Part shown: one piece after another, positions 46,451-55,643 of the stretch
Layout of the letters: each line of letters begins with the position of its first letter
How positions within the stretch are numbered: position 1 is the first letter of the stretch
Origin: Nocardioides houyundeii
Lineage (GTDB): Bacteria > Actinomycetota > Actinomycetes > Propionibacteriales > Nocardioidaceae
Reading direction: 5' to 3'
Assembly: GCF_002865585.1 (NCBI RefSeq)
Contig: NZ_CP025581.1
Span: 2,170,001 to 2,234,000 of the forward strand
DNA: 64,000 bases
Notes under the pieces: generated by a model
Databases searched by the model: none
Told to the model about the DNA's origin: nothing
What the model saw: the letters and a program-made list of their open reading frames with translations, nothing else
Translations under genes and position numbers: made by a program

Positions 46451-47398
46451 TCAGCGGGCGAAGTCCACGACGAGCTTGCCCGGGGCCCGACCCTCGGCGA
46501 GCTCGGAGAGGCCTGCGATCGCCTCGTCCAGGCTGAGGACCTTGTACACGTCCACCAGCAGGTCGCCGCTGGCTGCGCCCTGGGCGAGCGGCTCGATGAC
46601 CTCGCGCGTGGGGGAAGCGACGATGCCGCCGCCGGTGAGCCCCAGCTCGACGATGATCTCGTCGGTCGGCATCTGGGTGGTCGTGCGCACGACGCCGCCG
46701 CTGCGAATCGCACCGACGGGGACCTCCTCCAGGGCGTAGCCGGTGAGGTTGATGAGTGCGTCGACCCCCTGCGGGTAGACCGCCAGGACCTGCTTGGCCA
46801 CGTCTCCCAGGGTGAAGTCGATGACCAGCTCGGCCCCCATCTCGCGGAGACGGTCTGCATCGGCCGCGGTCCCGGTCGCCACCACGGTGACGCCCTGCTG
46901 ACTGAGGAGCTGAACGGCGTACCGGCCGACTCCCCCGGAGGCGCCGTTGATCAGCACGACCTGGCCGGCCTCGGACCCGATGGCGTCGACGAGCATCCGG
47001 GCCGCCCCTCCGGCCAGCGGCAGCGCGGCGGCGGTGACGTGGTCCAGGTCGGCCGGCTTGGGGGTCACCGTCCGGGACGGGACCAGGGCGTACTCGGCCA
47101 GGGTGCCCGCCTCGAACGGCGGCTCGAAGAGGATGTGCGCGATGACCTCGTCGCCGACGCGTACGTCCGTGACTCCTTCACCGACCGACTCCACGACGCC
47201 CGAGGCGTCCCGGCCGACCACCAGCGGGTAGCGGTGCTCGAACATCCCCTCCAGCCATCCCGCGGCGATGTGGTTGTCCAAGGGATTGAGCGAGGCAGCG
47301 CGGACGCGCAGGAGCACCTCGTTCGCCGACGGTGTCGGGATGGGCAGGTCCGCGAGCTGAAGCTGCTCGCCCGGTCCGGTGATGTGCACTGCGCGCAT
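46451..47398 (-). CDS. NADPH:quinone reductase-like MDR oxidoreductase
   Basis: A 315-residue medium-chain dehydrogenase/reductase of the zinc-free quinone-reductase group. It has an N-terminal GroES-like domain with RAASLNPLDNHIAAGW near residue 35 and YPLVVGRDASGVVESVG near 57, then a Rossmann domain with INGASGGVGRYAVQL near 150. It reduces quinones or enones with NADPH. ATG at 47398 has AGGAG. It is divergent from a MarR-type gene with a 45-bp palindrome between them, so it is very probably the target of that regulator. Confidence 0.88.
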   Translation of the reverse strand: MRAVHITGPGEQLQLADLPIPTPSANEVLLRVRAASLNPLDNHIAAGWLEGMFEHRYPLVVGRDASGVVESVGEGVTDVRVGDEVIAHILFEPPFEAGTLAEYALVPSRTVTPKPADLDHVTAAALPLAGGAARMLVDAIGSEAGQVVLINGASGGVGRYAVQLLSQQGVTVVATGTAADADRLREMGAELVIDFTLGDVAKQVLAVYPQGVDALINLTGYALEEVPVGAIRSGGVVRTTTQMPTDEIIVELGLTGGGIVASPTREVIEPLAQGAASGDLLVDVYKVLSLDEAIAGLSELAEGRAPGKLVVDFAR

Positions 47399-47422
47399 GG
47401 GGTTCTCCTGGGGTCGTGGATC

Positions 47423-47467
47423 ACTTGTTGACGCTTCAACTTAACACAAGTTGAAACGTCAACAAGT
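47423..47467. promoter_or_regulatory. MarR operator palindrome
   Basis: Two 20-base arms (ACTTGTTGACGCTTCAACTT; right arm 19 of 20 complementary) around AACAC, filling the divergent region between the oxidoreductase and the MarR gene. The right arm ends 11 bases before the MarR start. The TTGACG inside could also be a promoter element. Confidence 0.9.
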
Positions 47468-47478
47468 ACACTTGCCCC

Positions 47479-47976
47479 ATGACGACACCCACGGCCGCGC
47501 CGCACTGGCTCAGCGATGACGAGCGGGCCGCCTGGCTGGCCACGGCCGCCATCATGATCTCGCTGCCTGCCGCCCTGGACTCGCGACTGCAGCGGGAGTG
47601 CGGTCTGTCGTTCTTCGAGTACATGGTCCTGGCGGCGCTCTCGGAGCGACCCGACCGCACCATGCAGATGAGCGAGATCGCCGCGGGCGTGTCGTCGTCT
47701 CTCTCGCGCCTATCCCACGTCGTCACGCGACTGGAGAAGCAGGGACTCGTGTGCCGGGCACGCGTTGCGGGCAGCGGCAGGAGGACCAACGTCACCCTGA
47801 CCGACGACGGCTACGCCAAGGTGGTCGAGGCAGCACCGGACCACCTGGCCGCCGTGCGCGAGTACTACATCGACGTGCTGGAGCCCGGCGACCTGGCCGC
47901 GCTGACCCGGATCGGGGCCGCCGTCGCGCGGCGGATCAATCCAGATCGGCCGTTTGTCCATGGGGTGGCGGACTGA
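47479..47976 (+). CDS. MarR-family transcriptional regulator
   Basis: A 165-residue winged-helix dimer. Landmarks are LSFFEYMVLAALSERPDRTMQMSEIAAG (helix two and three; landmark MQMSEIA), SSSLSRLSHVVTRLEKQGLV as recognition helix near residue 75, and the wing RRTNVTLTDDG near 105. The large palindrome directly upstream indicates autoregulation and control of the divergent oxidoreductase. Ligands of this class are phenolic or quinone compounds, or oxidation of a Cys; Cys42 and Cys95 are present but cannot be assigned a role. Confidence 0.88.
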   Translation: MTTPTAAPHWLSDDERAAWLATAAIMISLPAALDSRLQRECGLSFFEYMVLAALSERPDRTMQMSEIAAGVSSSLSRLSHVVTRLEKQGLVCRARVAGSGRRTNVTLTDDGYAKVVEAAPDHLAAVREYYIDVLEPGDLAALTRIGAAVARRINPDRPFVHGVAD

Positions 47977-47995
47977 GCGGGGCGGCTTCGCACCA

Positions 47996-48364
47996 CTAGT
48001 CCCCACACCTGACCACCCCGTGCGTGCCCGATCTGAGTAACCACAGCGCCGTCTTCGGCTCCACCGCCAGCCTGCTCGGCCCCTGGGACGTCGAGGCCAA
48101 CACGCTGAACGTGCACCCCGATCCGGCACCGGCAGTGACAAGCACGGCGATGGGGTGAAAGTCCGGTCCCAGTTCGCGGCTAGCCGCGTATTGGTCAGGG
48201 AGCGTCTCCACCCGAAGCTCGACGGCCGACCGATCGTGGAAGTGCAGGCGGAGAGTCGTTGCACCATCCTCGGAGCTGACGCTCTCGATACGGCCCGTCC
48301 TCCCCCGCGGCAACCTGTGGAGTGACTCCCCGGAAAACCTCGGCACGCGTGTCACCGTTCCCAT
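47996..48364 (-). CDS. small hypothetical protein
   Basis: A 122-residue protein I do not recognise. The ATG at 48364 has AAGGGG five bases upstream and lies 33 bases after the amidohydrolase gene, suggesting the same operon. The sequence has alternating strands (TTLRLHFHDRSAVELRVETL near residue 38) and a short SGCTFSVLAS segment; no membrane part or signal is visible. It looks like a small all-beta domain. Function unknown. Confidence 0.55.
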   Translation of the reverse strand: MGTVTRVPRFSGESLHRLPRGRTGRIESVSSEDGATTLRLHFHDRSAVELRVETLPDQYAASRELGPDFHPIAVLVTAGAGSGCTFSVLASTSQGPSRLAVEPKTALWLLRSGTHGVVRCGD

Positions 48365-48397
48365 CACTTCCCCTTCAGATCGGCGACCGACCCGGCT

Positions 48398-49615
48398 CTA
48401 GACAAGCGCCGGCTCGTCCGTGGCTCGCAGGAGCGCCTGGTTGGCGCCCTCCGGAAGCTGGAGCAGGGGCTGCTTGATCTCCTCCACCGTCGGGCCGTAC
48501 TGCTCGGCGAGAGGCGCGAGCGCGTTCAGGTCGAAGTCGTAGAGCTTTGCGGCATTCCCACCCAGAATCATGCGAAGCTCCTCCTCCGGTGTGTCGTGGA
48601 AGACCAGACGCAGGTGCTCGCGGGTAAAGGGGCCAGTGCCCTCGTCGTGGGGATAGTCGCTGCCCCACATGAATCTGTCAGGGCGCATCGACTTGCGCGC
48701 CTCCGCGTCGGCGATCGACGGGAAGCTCGAACCCACCCAGACGTTCTGGTCGAAGTAGTCGGATGCGTTGCGCGGCAGGCTTGCCTCGGAGGCGTACTTG
48801 AGCTCACCGATCGAGCCGCTGCGGATCATCTCCATGTTGGTGTCCAGCTGCCTCAGCAACGGACCGAAGGCCGCCGCGGAGCTCTCCGTCACCGCGAACT
48901 TCAGCCTGGGGAAGCGTTCGAACACCCCGGACAGGATGAGGTGCACGAAGGCCCGCATCCCGTAGAAGCCGACCTCGCTGATCATGATCGACGGCGTAGC
49001 CGGGAAGTTCCCGTAGTTCGGGGAGCCGGTGCCCGAGTGCAGGTTGACGGGGATGTCGAGGTCTTGAAGTGCCGCCCAGAGGCGGTCGTACTCAGGGTGG
49101 TAGAGCGGCTTGACCCAGGTCACGTCCGGGGCGACCGTCGGGAGAAGTACTCCGCCGCGAAGCCCTTGCTCCTTGATCCGGGTCGCGTCACCGATGGCGT
49201 CGTCGATGTCGTTGAGGAAGAACTGGCCGATTCCGGCGCGCTGGGCAGGCTTCCGCGCGCAGAAGTCGGCCATCCAGCGATTGTGCGCCTGAATGCCCGC
49301 GCGACGTCGTGCGTAATCCTCCGCCTTGGGGGGACCTGCGAACAGCACGAACCCCGGGTAGAACGGCGGGACCGTGTTGGGAAAGATCACCTCGCCCACG
49401 ACGCCGTCCGCGAGCTGGTCGGCGTCGCGCCGCTCATCGTCCCAGTTCCGCACTCGGAGCTCGGTGTCGCGCAGGTCCTTCCACGGGTTCTTGTACCGCC
49501 CCCGCCAGGCGTCGAACTCGTCGCGCCACTCGGGGTCGAGGTACTCGCGGTACTGCTCATGACTACCGCCGGCGTGGGTGTCCGCCGAGATGATGGTGTA
49601 GCGGTTCGAGTTCAT
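48398..49615 (-). CDS. amidohydrolase-family (AH2) metal-dependent enzyme
   Basis: A 405-residue TIM-barrel protein of the amidohydrolase-2 family, which includes non-oxidative decarboxylases and hydrolases. Metal-site landmarks are SADTHAGG at the start, PVNLHSGTG near residue 195, and the late GSDYPHDEG near 330 with the conserved Asp. It probably decarboxylates or hydrolyses an aromatic or cyclic acid. ATG at 49615 has GAGAGGA upstream. It is followed by the small hypothetical gene; the VOC gene is upstream on the same strand, 124 bases away. It belongs to the second catabolic island. Confidence 0.82.
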   Translation of the reverse strand: MNSNRYTIISADTHAGGSHEQYREYLDPEWRDEFDAWRGRYKNPWKDLRDTELRVRNWDDERRDADQLADGVVGEVIFPNTVPPFYPGFVLFAGPPKAEDYARRRAGIQAHNRWMADFCARKPAQRAGIGQFFLNDIDDAIGDATRIKEQGLRGGVLLPTVAPDVTWVKPLYHPEYDRLWAALQDLDIPVNLHSGTGSPNYGNFPATPSIMISEVGFYGMRAFVHLILSGVFERFPRLKFAVTESSAAAFGPLLRQLDTNMEMIRSGSIGELKYASEASLPRNASDYFDQNVWVGSSFPSIADAEARKSMRPDRFMWGSDYPHDEGTGPFTREHLRLVFHDTPEEELRMILGGNAAKLYDFDLNALAPLAEQYGPTVEEIKQPLLQLPEGANQALLRATDEPALV

Positions 49616-49738
49616 GTCTGAGTCCTCTCGCAGTCGCGCGCCAGGCGGTGCACTACTAGGACAGTAACAAGAATCGAAGCCCAATTCTAGTCTAGTTGCG
49701 CCGTCGTTGCTCGCTGACCGCCGTCCCTGGTCTAACGC

Positions 49739-50530
49739 CTATGGGACGCTGACGACCTTGACGCCGAGCACGTCGACGAGCGCGTTCTCGTCGACCAGCG
49801 CGCGACACCCGGCGTCGCTCCACTCGCCCCCGTCCAGTCGACCCATCGCCTCGACGCCGTGGACCCCGGACTGGCCGGGATGCGTGGTGAGCAGAAGGTC
49901 GGCACCTTGGTTCCAGCTGAACCGGGACGTCGACCAGCCGTCACCGCGCTCAACCTCGACCATCTCGGCGCCCAGGATGTCAACCAGCACTCGCGGGGCG
50001 CTCCCCCAAGCCGGCAACCGGCCGAACAGGAACGGGATGCCCACCGGCGCCCCGGTGGCCGCGGGCAACCACGAGAGTCCCCCCGACTTGAACGGGTCGC
50101 TGCTGGCGAGCTCCCCCGGATCCTCCGTCGCCTCCACGAACTGGACGAGGAATCCGAGCCCGGTGTCCTTGGGATGCAGGAACCCCTCACGCCAGACCTC
50201 GTTGTCCAGTCGCAGCTGAATAGGCTCGAAGCCGTTGTTGCGGACGGCCAGGATCGTCTCCTCGACGTCCTTGACCTTGAAGGTGATGTGGTGCGGCCGT
50301 GGGTGCCCCCCACCGGCGGCGAGGTAGCGACCGATGAACGACGTCTCGTCGCTCCCTGGCGCCAGGAGCTCGATCCTCATGTCCTCGGCGAAGGAGAGCT
50401 GGCACGGGTTGAACTCCGGCATCTCGAACCCGTGCTTCCACATGCCGCCGAGGTGTTCGACGAGGTACTCGGTGGGCGCCCGCCACGAAGGCACGGCGAT
50501 GGCAAGGTGGTCGAGCTCGTAGGCGGTCAA
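49739..50530 (-). CDS. VOC (glyoxalase-like) family protein
   Basis: A 263-residue vicinal-oxygen-chelate protein. The first beta-alpha-beta module begins DHLAIAV at residue 7 (metal His), HHITFKV is near 80 (second His), and a second, weaker module follows residue 140. It may be an extradiol dioxygenase, epimerase or isomerase acting on a CoA ester or ring intermediate. It is a relative of the partial VOC protein at the right edge of the window (DHLAIGV, PHHITFKV, same WQEAFLHP/WREGFLHP segment). Directly upstream is the palindrome of the neighbouring TetR. Confidence 0.82.
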   Translation of the reverse strand: MTAYELDHLAIAVPSWRAPTEYLVEHLGGMWKHGFEMPEFNPCQLSFAEDMRIELLAPGSDETSFIGRYLAAGGGHPRPHHITFKVKDVEETILAVRNNGFEPIQLRLDNEVWREGFLHPKDTGLGFLVQFVEATEDPGELASSDPFKSGGLSWLPAATGAPVGIPFLFGRLPAWGSAPRVLVDILGAEMVEVERGDGWSTSRFSWNQGADLLLTTHPGQSGVHGVEAMGRLDGGEWSDAGCRALVDENALVDVLGVKVVSVP

Positions 50531-50546
50531 GACGGCTCCTCGACAG

Positions 50547-50572
50547 TAGAATGAGAATGGAATCTCATTCTA
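50547..50572. promoter_or_regulatory. operator palindrome of second TetR (TAGAATGAGA-N6-TCTCATTCTA)
   Basis: Perfect 10-base arms around six bases, between the TetR stop and the VOC start, 17 bases upstream of the VOC ATG. TAGAAT in each arm also resembles an actinobacterial -10 box. Binding by the adjacent TetR is inferred. Confidence 0.8.
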
Positions 50573-50595
50573 TCCCCCGATGGCCCTCCGCACTA

Positions 50596-51201
50596 CTACT
50601 CCCCGCCGGCGCCCACCACGAGGTCGACGGCTCGGTCCATGACCCGCCGAGCTTCCTGCATCGTCATCCGCCCATACGCGTAGCTGGTGAGCACCGCCCC
50701 CAGAGCGGCGTTGAGCAGTAGCACCCGGTCGTCGGCGTCGGGCCGGGCGAGAGGACGGAGATCTCGGACCAGCGTGTCGTGGTTGCGCGCCGAGAACTCG
50801 TTGAACAGCAGCTCGGCACGCGAGTCGGTCGTGGTCTGGAGCATGGCCTGAACCTTGTAGAACTGAGGTCGTCGCTCGAAGGCCGTGAGTGCCCGCTGAA
50901 GACGTCGTCTCACCCGGTCGGCAGGAGTGTCCTCCGGAACTGAGTCGTCGATCTCGTACGACGTCGACCACTCCAGCAGTACTGCGGCATAGAGCTGTTC
51001 CTTAGAGGCGAAGTAGCGATAGAGCGTCCCCAGCGCGACATCCGCGCTCTCCGCCACCACCCGCATCTGCACCTGTTCGTAGTCGGTGTCCTCCAGCAGC
51101 CTGGTAGCGACGCCGATGATCCGTCGTCGCCGAGCAAGCTGGCCGGGCGGCAGGGCGGCGACGTCAAGCGACGCCGCCACCTCCCCCTTGTTCGATGCCA
51201 T
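50596..51201 (-). CDS. TetR-family transcriptional regulator (second)
   Basis: A 201-residue TetR protein: RRRRIIGVATRLLEDTDYEQVQMRVVAESADVALGTLYRYFASKEQLY (landmarks VAESADVALGTLYRYF, the recognition helix), then a C-terminal ligand domain with RRLQRALTAFERRPQFYKV. This domain style is seen in regulators of steroid and fatty-acid catabolism. ATG at 51201 is chosen (GGGGA three bases upstream); another in-frame ATG lies at 51225. It lies between the VOC gene and the double dehydrogenase gene, all leftward, and probably controls the second catabolic island through the palindrome at 50547. Confidence 0.82.
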   Translation of the reverse strand: MASNKGEVAASLDVAALPPGQLARRRRIIGVATRLLEDTDYEQVQMRVVAESADVALGTLYRYFASKEQLYAAVLLEWSTSYEIDDSVPEDTPADRVRRRLQRALTAFERRPQFYKVQAMLQTTTDSRAELLFNEFSARNHDTLVRDLRPLARPDADDRVLLLNAALGAVLTSYAYGRMTMQEARRVMDRAVDLVVGAGGE

Positions 51202-51307
51202 GCGTCCCCGAGCTCTTTCTCTCATACGGATGCGGCCACCATGGGCAGCCTGTGATTGAGATCCAGTTGCATCGTAGCGTTCGGGGTACCCACCACGTCG
51301 TTTGCTC

Positions 51308-53536
51308 TCAGCGTGGCAACCCAAGGATCCGCTCGGCGATGATGTTCAGCTGGATCTCGACCGTCCCGCCACCGACGAGCGAGCTGGGAAGGCTCAGGGC
51401 GTTCTGGACCAGCCCGCCCGGCGCATCATCGAGGCTTCCTTCCGCGCCGAGGAGGCCGAGCGCGGCGGTGTGCGTCTGCTGGGCGGCCAAGGCGCTGGCC
51501 ACCTTGGCCACGCTCGAGCTGGCGCCCGGCTCGAGGCCCGAGAGTCGCCGGAACAGCTCGCGCCGGTTGAGGGCGAGCAGGGCGAGGTCGAGGGCGAACG
51601 CCCTGCCGAGCACCGAGAGAGCCTGGTCGCGGGCGACCGCGACCGGCTCCTTGCGCAGCAGCTCCCGCAGCGCGTCCGAGGTCTTGTGCGCTCCCAGCCC
51701 GGAACCGATGCTGAGGCGCTCGTTGGCGAGCGTCGTTGCGGTGAGCCGCCAGCCTTGCCCGGGTTCGCCGACCATCAGGTCGTCTGGCACGAACACGTCG
51801 GTGAGGAAGACCTCGTTGAACTCGGAGTGGCCCGTGGACTGCTTGAGCGGTCTGACCTCCACCCCGGGCGAGCGCATGTCGATGAGAAAGTAGGTCAGCC
51901 CACGGTGCTTGGGGACCGAGGGGTCGGTGCGGGCGAGGCAGATGCCCCAGTCGGCCTCGTGCGCCGATGAGGTCCACACCTTCTGACCGTTGATGAGCCA
52001 CCCGTCGTCCTGCTTGACCGCTCGCGTGGAGAGTCCGGCCAGGTCGGAGCCGGCGCCAGGCTCGCTGAAGAGCTGGCACCAGACGATGTCGCCGCGCAGC
52101 GTCGCCCTCGCGAACCGCTCCGCCTGGGCATCGGTACCGTGGGCGAGGATCGTGGGCACCGCCCACTCCCCGATGACCGTGCTCGGTTGGGGCAGGTTGC
52201 GGGCCGCGTACTCCTCGGCGATGACGATCTGCTCGACGGGCGTCGCCCCCAGACCCCAGGGCTTGGGCCAGTGCGAGGAAACCAGGCCGTTCTCCGCCAG
52301 GAAGCTGCGGCGGGGCCCGGGCGCCACTGCCCCCGACCATCCTTCCCGGGTTCCTTCAGCCACGCTGATCGTCAGCGCCTCGTCCAGGGTGCGAGCCACC
52401 CACTCCCTGAACGCCGGCTCTTCGTCCAGCAGCTCGAACGAGACGTCCCGTTCGTGGGCCAGGGCCGCCTCCCCGAGCTGGCGGTCCCATCCCCCGACGG
52501 GGCGGCTGAGGGCCGCGATGCTCATCGCCCGCCGCATGTAGAGGTGGATGTCGTGCTCCCACGTGAAGCCGATACCGCCGAACATGGTGGTCGCGCCGAT
52601 GACGGTCTCCGCAGCCGCGTCGAGGGCGACCACTCCGGCCGCCCCCACGGCAAGCGACTGCTGCTCGACCGACTGGGTCAGGCTCCGAGCGGCATCCCAC
52701 GCGGCCGCAGCGGCGAGCTCGCTGCTGATGAAGAGTCGGGCGGCCTTGTGCTTGACCGCCTGGAACGAGCCGACCGGCACCCCGAACTGCTCACGAACCT
52801 TCACGTAGTCGATGGCGGCCTCGCGCACCCAACGCGCGAGACCACTGGCCTCGGCTGCGTAGAGAGCGGCCACCGTCGACCCAGCGGTCGCGCTGTCGAT
52901 CCCCTCCACGAGGGCGTCACCCGGCACATCGAGGTCTCCCAGCTCCAGCCGACCCAGGTCGCGGGTCAGGTCCGTGCCCACCTCGACGACTGGGGTCAGG
53001 GTGCCGGCCTCGAGCGCGAACCAGACCGCGCTGTCAGCCTCGGCACCGGACTCGGTGACGCCGACGAGGACGATCTCGGCGGACAGCAGCCCCAGCACGG
53101 GCACGCTGCGTCCAGAGAGGAGCCACCCCTCCCCCGCGGCGCGGACAGAGAGTCCAGACCCGGGCAGCACGATCGCTGCGGGAGCACCGGCGGCGAGCCG
53201 GGCCAGCATCTCGTCTCGCCATGGGCCCGGCTGCGCGGCGCTGAGCACCGCACTGGCCGCCACGGTCGGCGTGAAGGGCCCCGGGAGCAGCGAGTGGCCG
53301 GCCTGTTCAACCACGACCGCGAGATCGAGGACCGTGCCACCCTGGCCGCCCGCGTCCTCGTCGAGGTGGATCGCGTGCAGGCCTTGGGCCACGAGCGCTT
53401 CCCAAAAAGCGGGACGGCCGCCTCCGGCGAGCGGTTCGAACGCGCTGCGCGTCCACGCTGTCGGGGCGTGCCGCTCCGCGAAGCCACGCGTGGCGGCGGC
53501 GAGCTCGTGGTGCTCATCAGTGATGGGAATGGGCAT
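51308..53536 (-). CDS. double acyl-CoA dehydrogenase (second fused copy)
   Basis: A 742-residue protein with two acyl-CoA dehydrogenase units, the same design as the protein at 37-39.4 kb. Unit one: GLHAIHLDEDAGGQGGTVLDLA, VREQFGVPVGSFQAVKHKAARL, FGGIGFTWEHDIHLYMRRA. Unit two begins near residue 365: SSHWPKPWGLGATPVEQIVIAEEY, CQLFSEPGAGSDLAGLSTRA, final GGGTVEIQLNIIAERILGLPR. In unit two the usual EGT of the catalytic strand is GGT, followed by VEIQ. Sequence identity to the other copy is modest, so the fusion is old or arose twice. It starts 47 bases after the crotonase gene. Confidence 0.88.
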   Translation of the reverse strand: MPIPITDEHHELAAATRGFAERHAPTAWTRSAFEPLAGGGRPAFWEALVAQGLHAIHLDEDAGGQGGTVLDLAVVVEQAGHSLLPGPFTPTVAASAVLSAAQPGPWRDEMLARLAAGAPAAIVLPGSGLSVRAAGEGWLLSGRSVPVLGLLSAEIVLVGVTESGAEADSAVWFALEAGTLTPVVEVGTDLTRDLGRLELGDLDVPGDALVEGIDSATAGSTVAALYAAEASGLARWVREAAIDYVKVREQFGVPVGSFQAVKHKAARLFISSELAAAAAWDAARSLTQSVEQQSLAVGAAGVVALDAAAETVIGATTMFGGIGFTWEHDIHLYMRRAMSIAALSRPVGGWDRQLGEAALAHERDVSFELLDEEPAFREWVARTLDEALTISVAEGTREGWSGAVAPGPRRSFLAENGLVSSHWPKPWGLGATPVEQIVIAEEYAARNLPQPSTVIGEWAVPTILAHGTDAQAERFARATLRGDIVWCQLFSEPGAGSDLAGLSTRAVKQDDGWLINGQKVWTSSAHEADWGICLARTDPSVPKHRGLTYFLIDMRSPGVEVRPLKQSTGHSEFNEVFLTDVFVPDDLMVGEPGQGWRLTATTLANERLSIGSGLGAHKTSDALRELLRKEPVAVARDQALSVLGRAFALDLALLALNRRELFRRLSGLEPGASSSVAKVASALAAQQTHTAALGLLGAEGSLDDAPGGLVQNALSLPSSLVGGGTVEIQLNIIAERILGLPR

Positions 53537-53582
53537 GCGTGGTCTCCGTACTAGTGGATTCGGATGCGAGGGGTCTCGCGGG

Positions 53583-54410
53583 TCAGATGCCGTCGTGGGT
53601 CAGCACGCGGCCGTCGCCGAAGGCACCGTCGCGTGCGGTCAGTGCCTGGGTGAGGCCCTGCCCGTGGGCGGACTCGATGAAGGCCTTGAACCCCTCGGTG
53701 TGGACAGCAAGCGCAGACAACTCGGTGCCTGCTCGCACCGCGTCACGAAAGCCCATCCGGTCCATGGCCCTGTGGACGGTACGTTTGTTGATCTGGAGCA
53801 CGTCCGCCGGGATGTTGGCGACGCGCTGCGCCTTCTCCAGCACCTTCTCCTCCAGGACGTCCGCCGGGAACGACCCGGTGGCGAAGCCGAACTGGGCCGC
53901 TTCGACGCCGGAGATGGTGTCGCCGGTCAGCATCATCTCCATTCCCTTGCGCATCCCGACCAGCCAAGCGTGGTACTGCATGTCGGGAGTGCCGAACCGC
54001 ACCGCTGGGTAGCCGATCTTCGCGTCGTCGGCGGTGTAGACCAGGTCGCACCCGGTCGCCAGCTCCGATCCGCCGGCCAGGCAGTGCCCGTGGATCTGGG
54101 CGATGACCGGCTTCCTGAGGTCCCAGATGCTGATCCACCCGTCCACGACCGACCGCTGGAAGGAGCCTTCGGTCGAGTCGACGCCGTACTCCTCGCCGCT
54201 TGCCATCAGGTCGTAGCCCGCACAGAAGGACGGGCCGTTCCCGCGGACGATGGTGACCCGCACGTCGGGGTCCGCGTCCGCCTCGCGCAGCGCCGCGAGG
54301 ATCTCGCCGCGCAGGGTCGCGTTGAGCGCGTTGCGCTTCTCCGGCCGGTTGAGGGTGACCCGCCGGACGAACGGCGCGGGGTCGTCGGTCAGCACGTAGG
54401 TGTACGTCAT
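53583..54410 (-). CDS. enoyl-CoA hydratase/isomerase family protein
   Basis: A 275-residue crotonase with FCAGYDLMASG near residue 62 and HCLAGGSELATGCD near 110. The first hydratase Glu (GSEL) is kept, but the second is Ala in IGYPAVRFGTPD, so the reaction may be isomerisation or hydrolysis instead of hydration. The ATG overlaps the stop of the small membrane protein (TGATG). It sits between that gene and the double dehydrogenase in the second island. Confidence 0.85.
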   Translation of the reverse strand: MTYTYVLTDDPAPFVRRVTLNRPEKRNALNATLRGEILAALREADADPDVRVTIVRGNGPSFCAGYDLMASGEEYGVDSTEGSFQRSVVDGWISIWDLRKPVIAQIHGHCLAGGSELATGCDLVYTADDAKIGYPAVRFGTPDMQYHAWLVGMRKGMEMMLTGDTISGVEAAQFGFATGSFPADVLEEKVLEKAQRVANIPADVLQINKRTVHRAMDRMGFRDAVRAGTELSALAVHTEGFKAFIESAHGQGLTQALTARDGAFGDGRVLTHDGI

Positions 54411-54844
54411 CAGATCTCCCCTCGGGTGAAGGCCACGAGCTCCGGAGCCGAGTCGCTTGTGGCGCGAACCCCACCCTCATGGCTGCGTGCTGCAAGATCG
54501 CGCTGCTCGAAGATGACCCGGAGCAGCCAGAACCGCATGAAACGCTGCGCGCTCATGACGGCGTAGACGACGCCGCCGACGATCGCGAGGGCGGTTCCGA
54601 AGCCGCCGAGGATCACCATCTCCAACTGGTCGCGCACGTCCGGCATGGAGGTGGCTTGGTTGTAGGCCACCAGGATCACTACGAGACCGATGACGACCAT
54701 GGCGATGCCGAAGGCGCCGACCGCCTTGTCCCTGGGGCCTGGACCCGAGTTGGCGCGGAGCTTCTCCAACTCGGAGCGAAAGCCTGCCGCGGCCTGCTGG
54801 CTCATCTGGTGAGCACCGCTGGACGGGGATGCGGTGTCGGACAT
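54410..54844 (-). CDS. small membrane protein of unknown function
   Basis: A 144-residue protein with two membrane segments (AVGAFGIAMVVIGLVVILVA near residue 40 and MVILGGFGTALAIVGGVVYAV near 80), a soluble N-terminus and a charged C-terminus. ATG at 54844 has an ideal GGAGG. It lies between the LivF gene and the crotonase gene in one leftward run, which suggests a role linked to uptake or membrane docking of the catabolic enzymes. I recognise no family. Confidence 0.65.
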   Translation of the reverse strand: MSDTASPSSGAHQMSQQAAAGFRSELEKLRANSGPGPRDKAVGAFGIAMVVIGLVVILVAYNQATSMPDVRDQLEMVILGGFGTALAIVGGVVYAVMSAQRFMRFWLLRVIFEQRDLAARSHEGGVRATSDSAPELVAFTRGEI

Positions 54845-54887
54845 GTGGACCTCCAACTGTTGGTTTGGTGCGGGATGTCTTGCGGGC

Positions 54888-55639
<752 letters not shown>

Positions 55640-55643
<4 letters not shown>

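Noticed and set aside
49670..49688. AGAAT-N9-ATTCT as a second site of the TetR at 50.6 kb
   Set aside because: Only five-base arms with different spacing from the perfect palindrome; kept only as a hint, not annotated as a site.
50596..51201. Calling the second TetR a KstR
   Set aside because: The domain style fits steroid or fatty-acid regulators, but its palindrome does not match the KstR consensus TnnAACnnGTTnnA clearly enough to name it.
54850..54870. CCAACTGTTGG followed by TTTGGT near the small membrane protein start
   Set aside because: The arms and spacing do not fit the regulon consensus, and it lies on the ribosome site of the gene at 54844. Probably chance.
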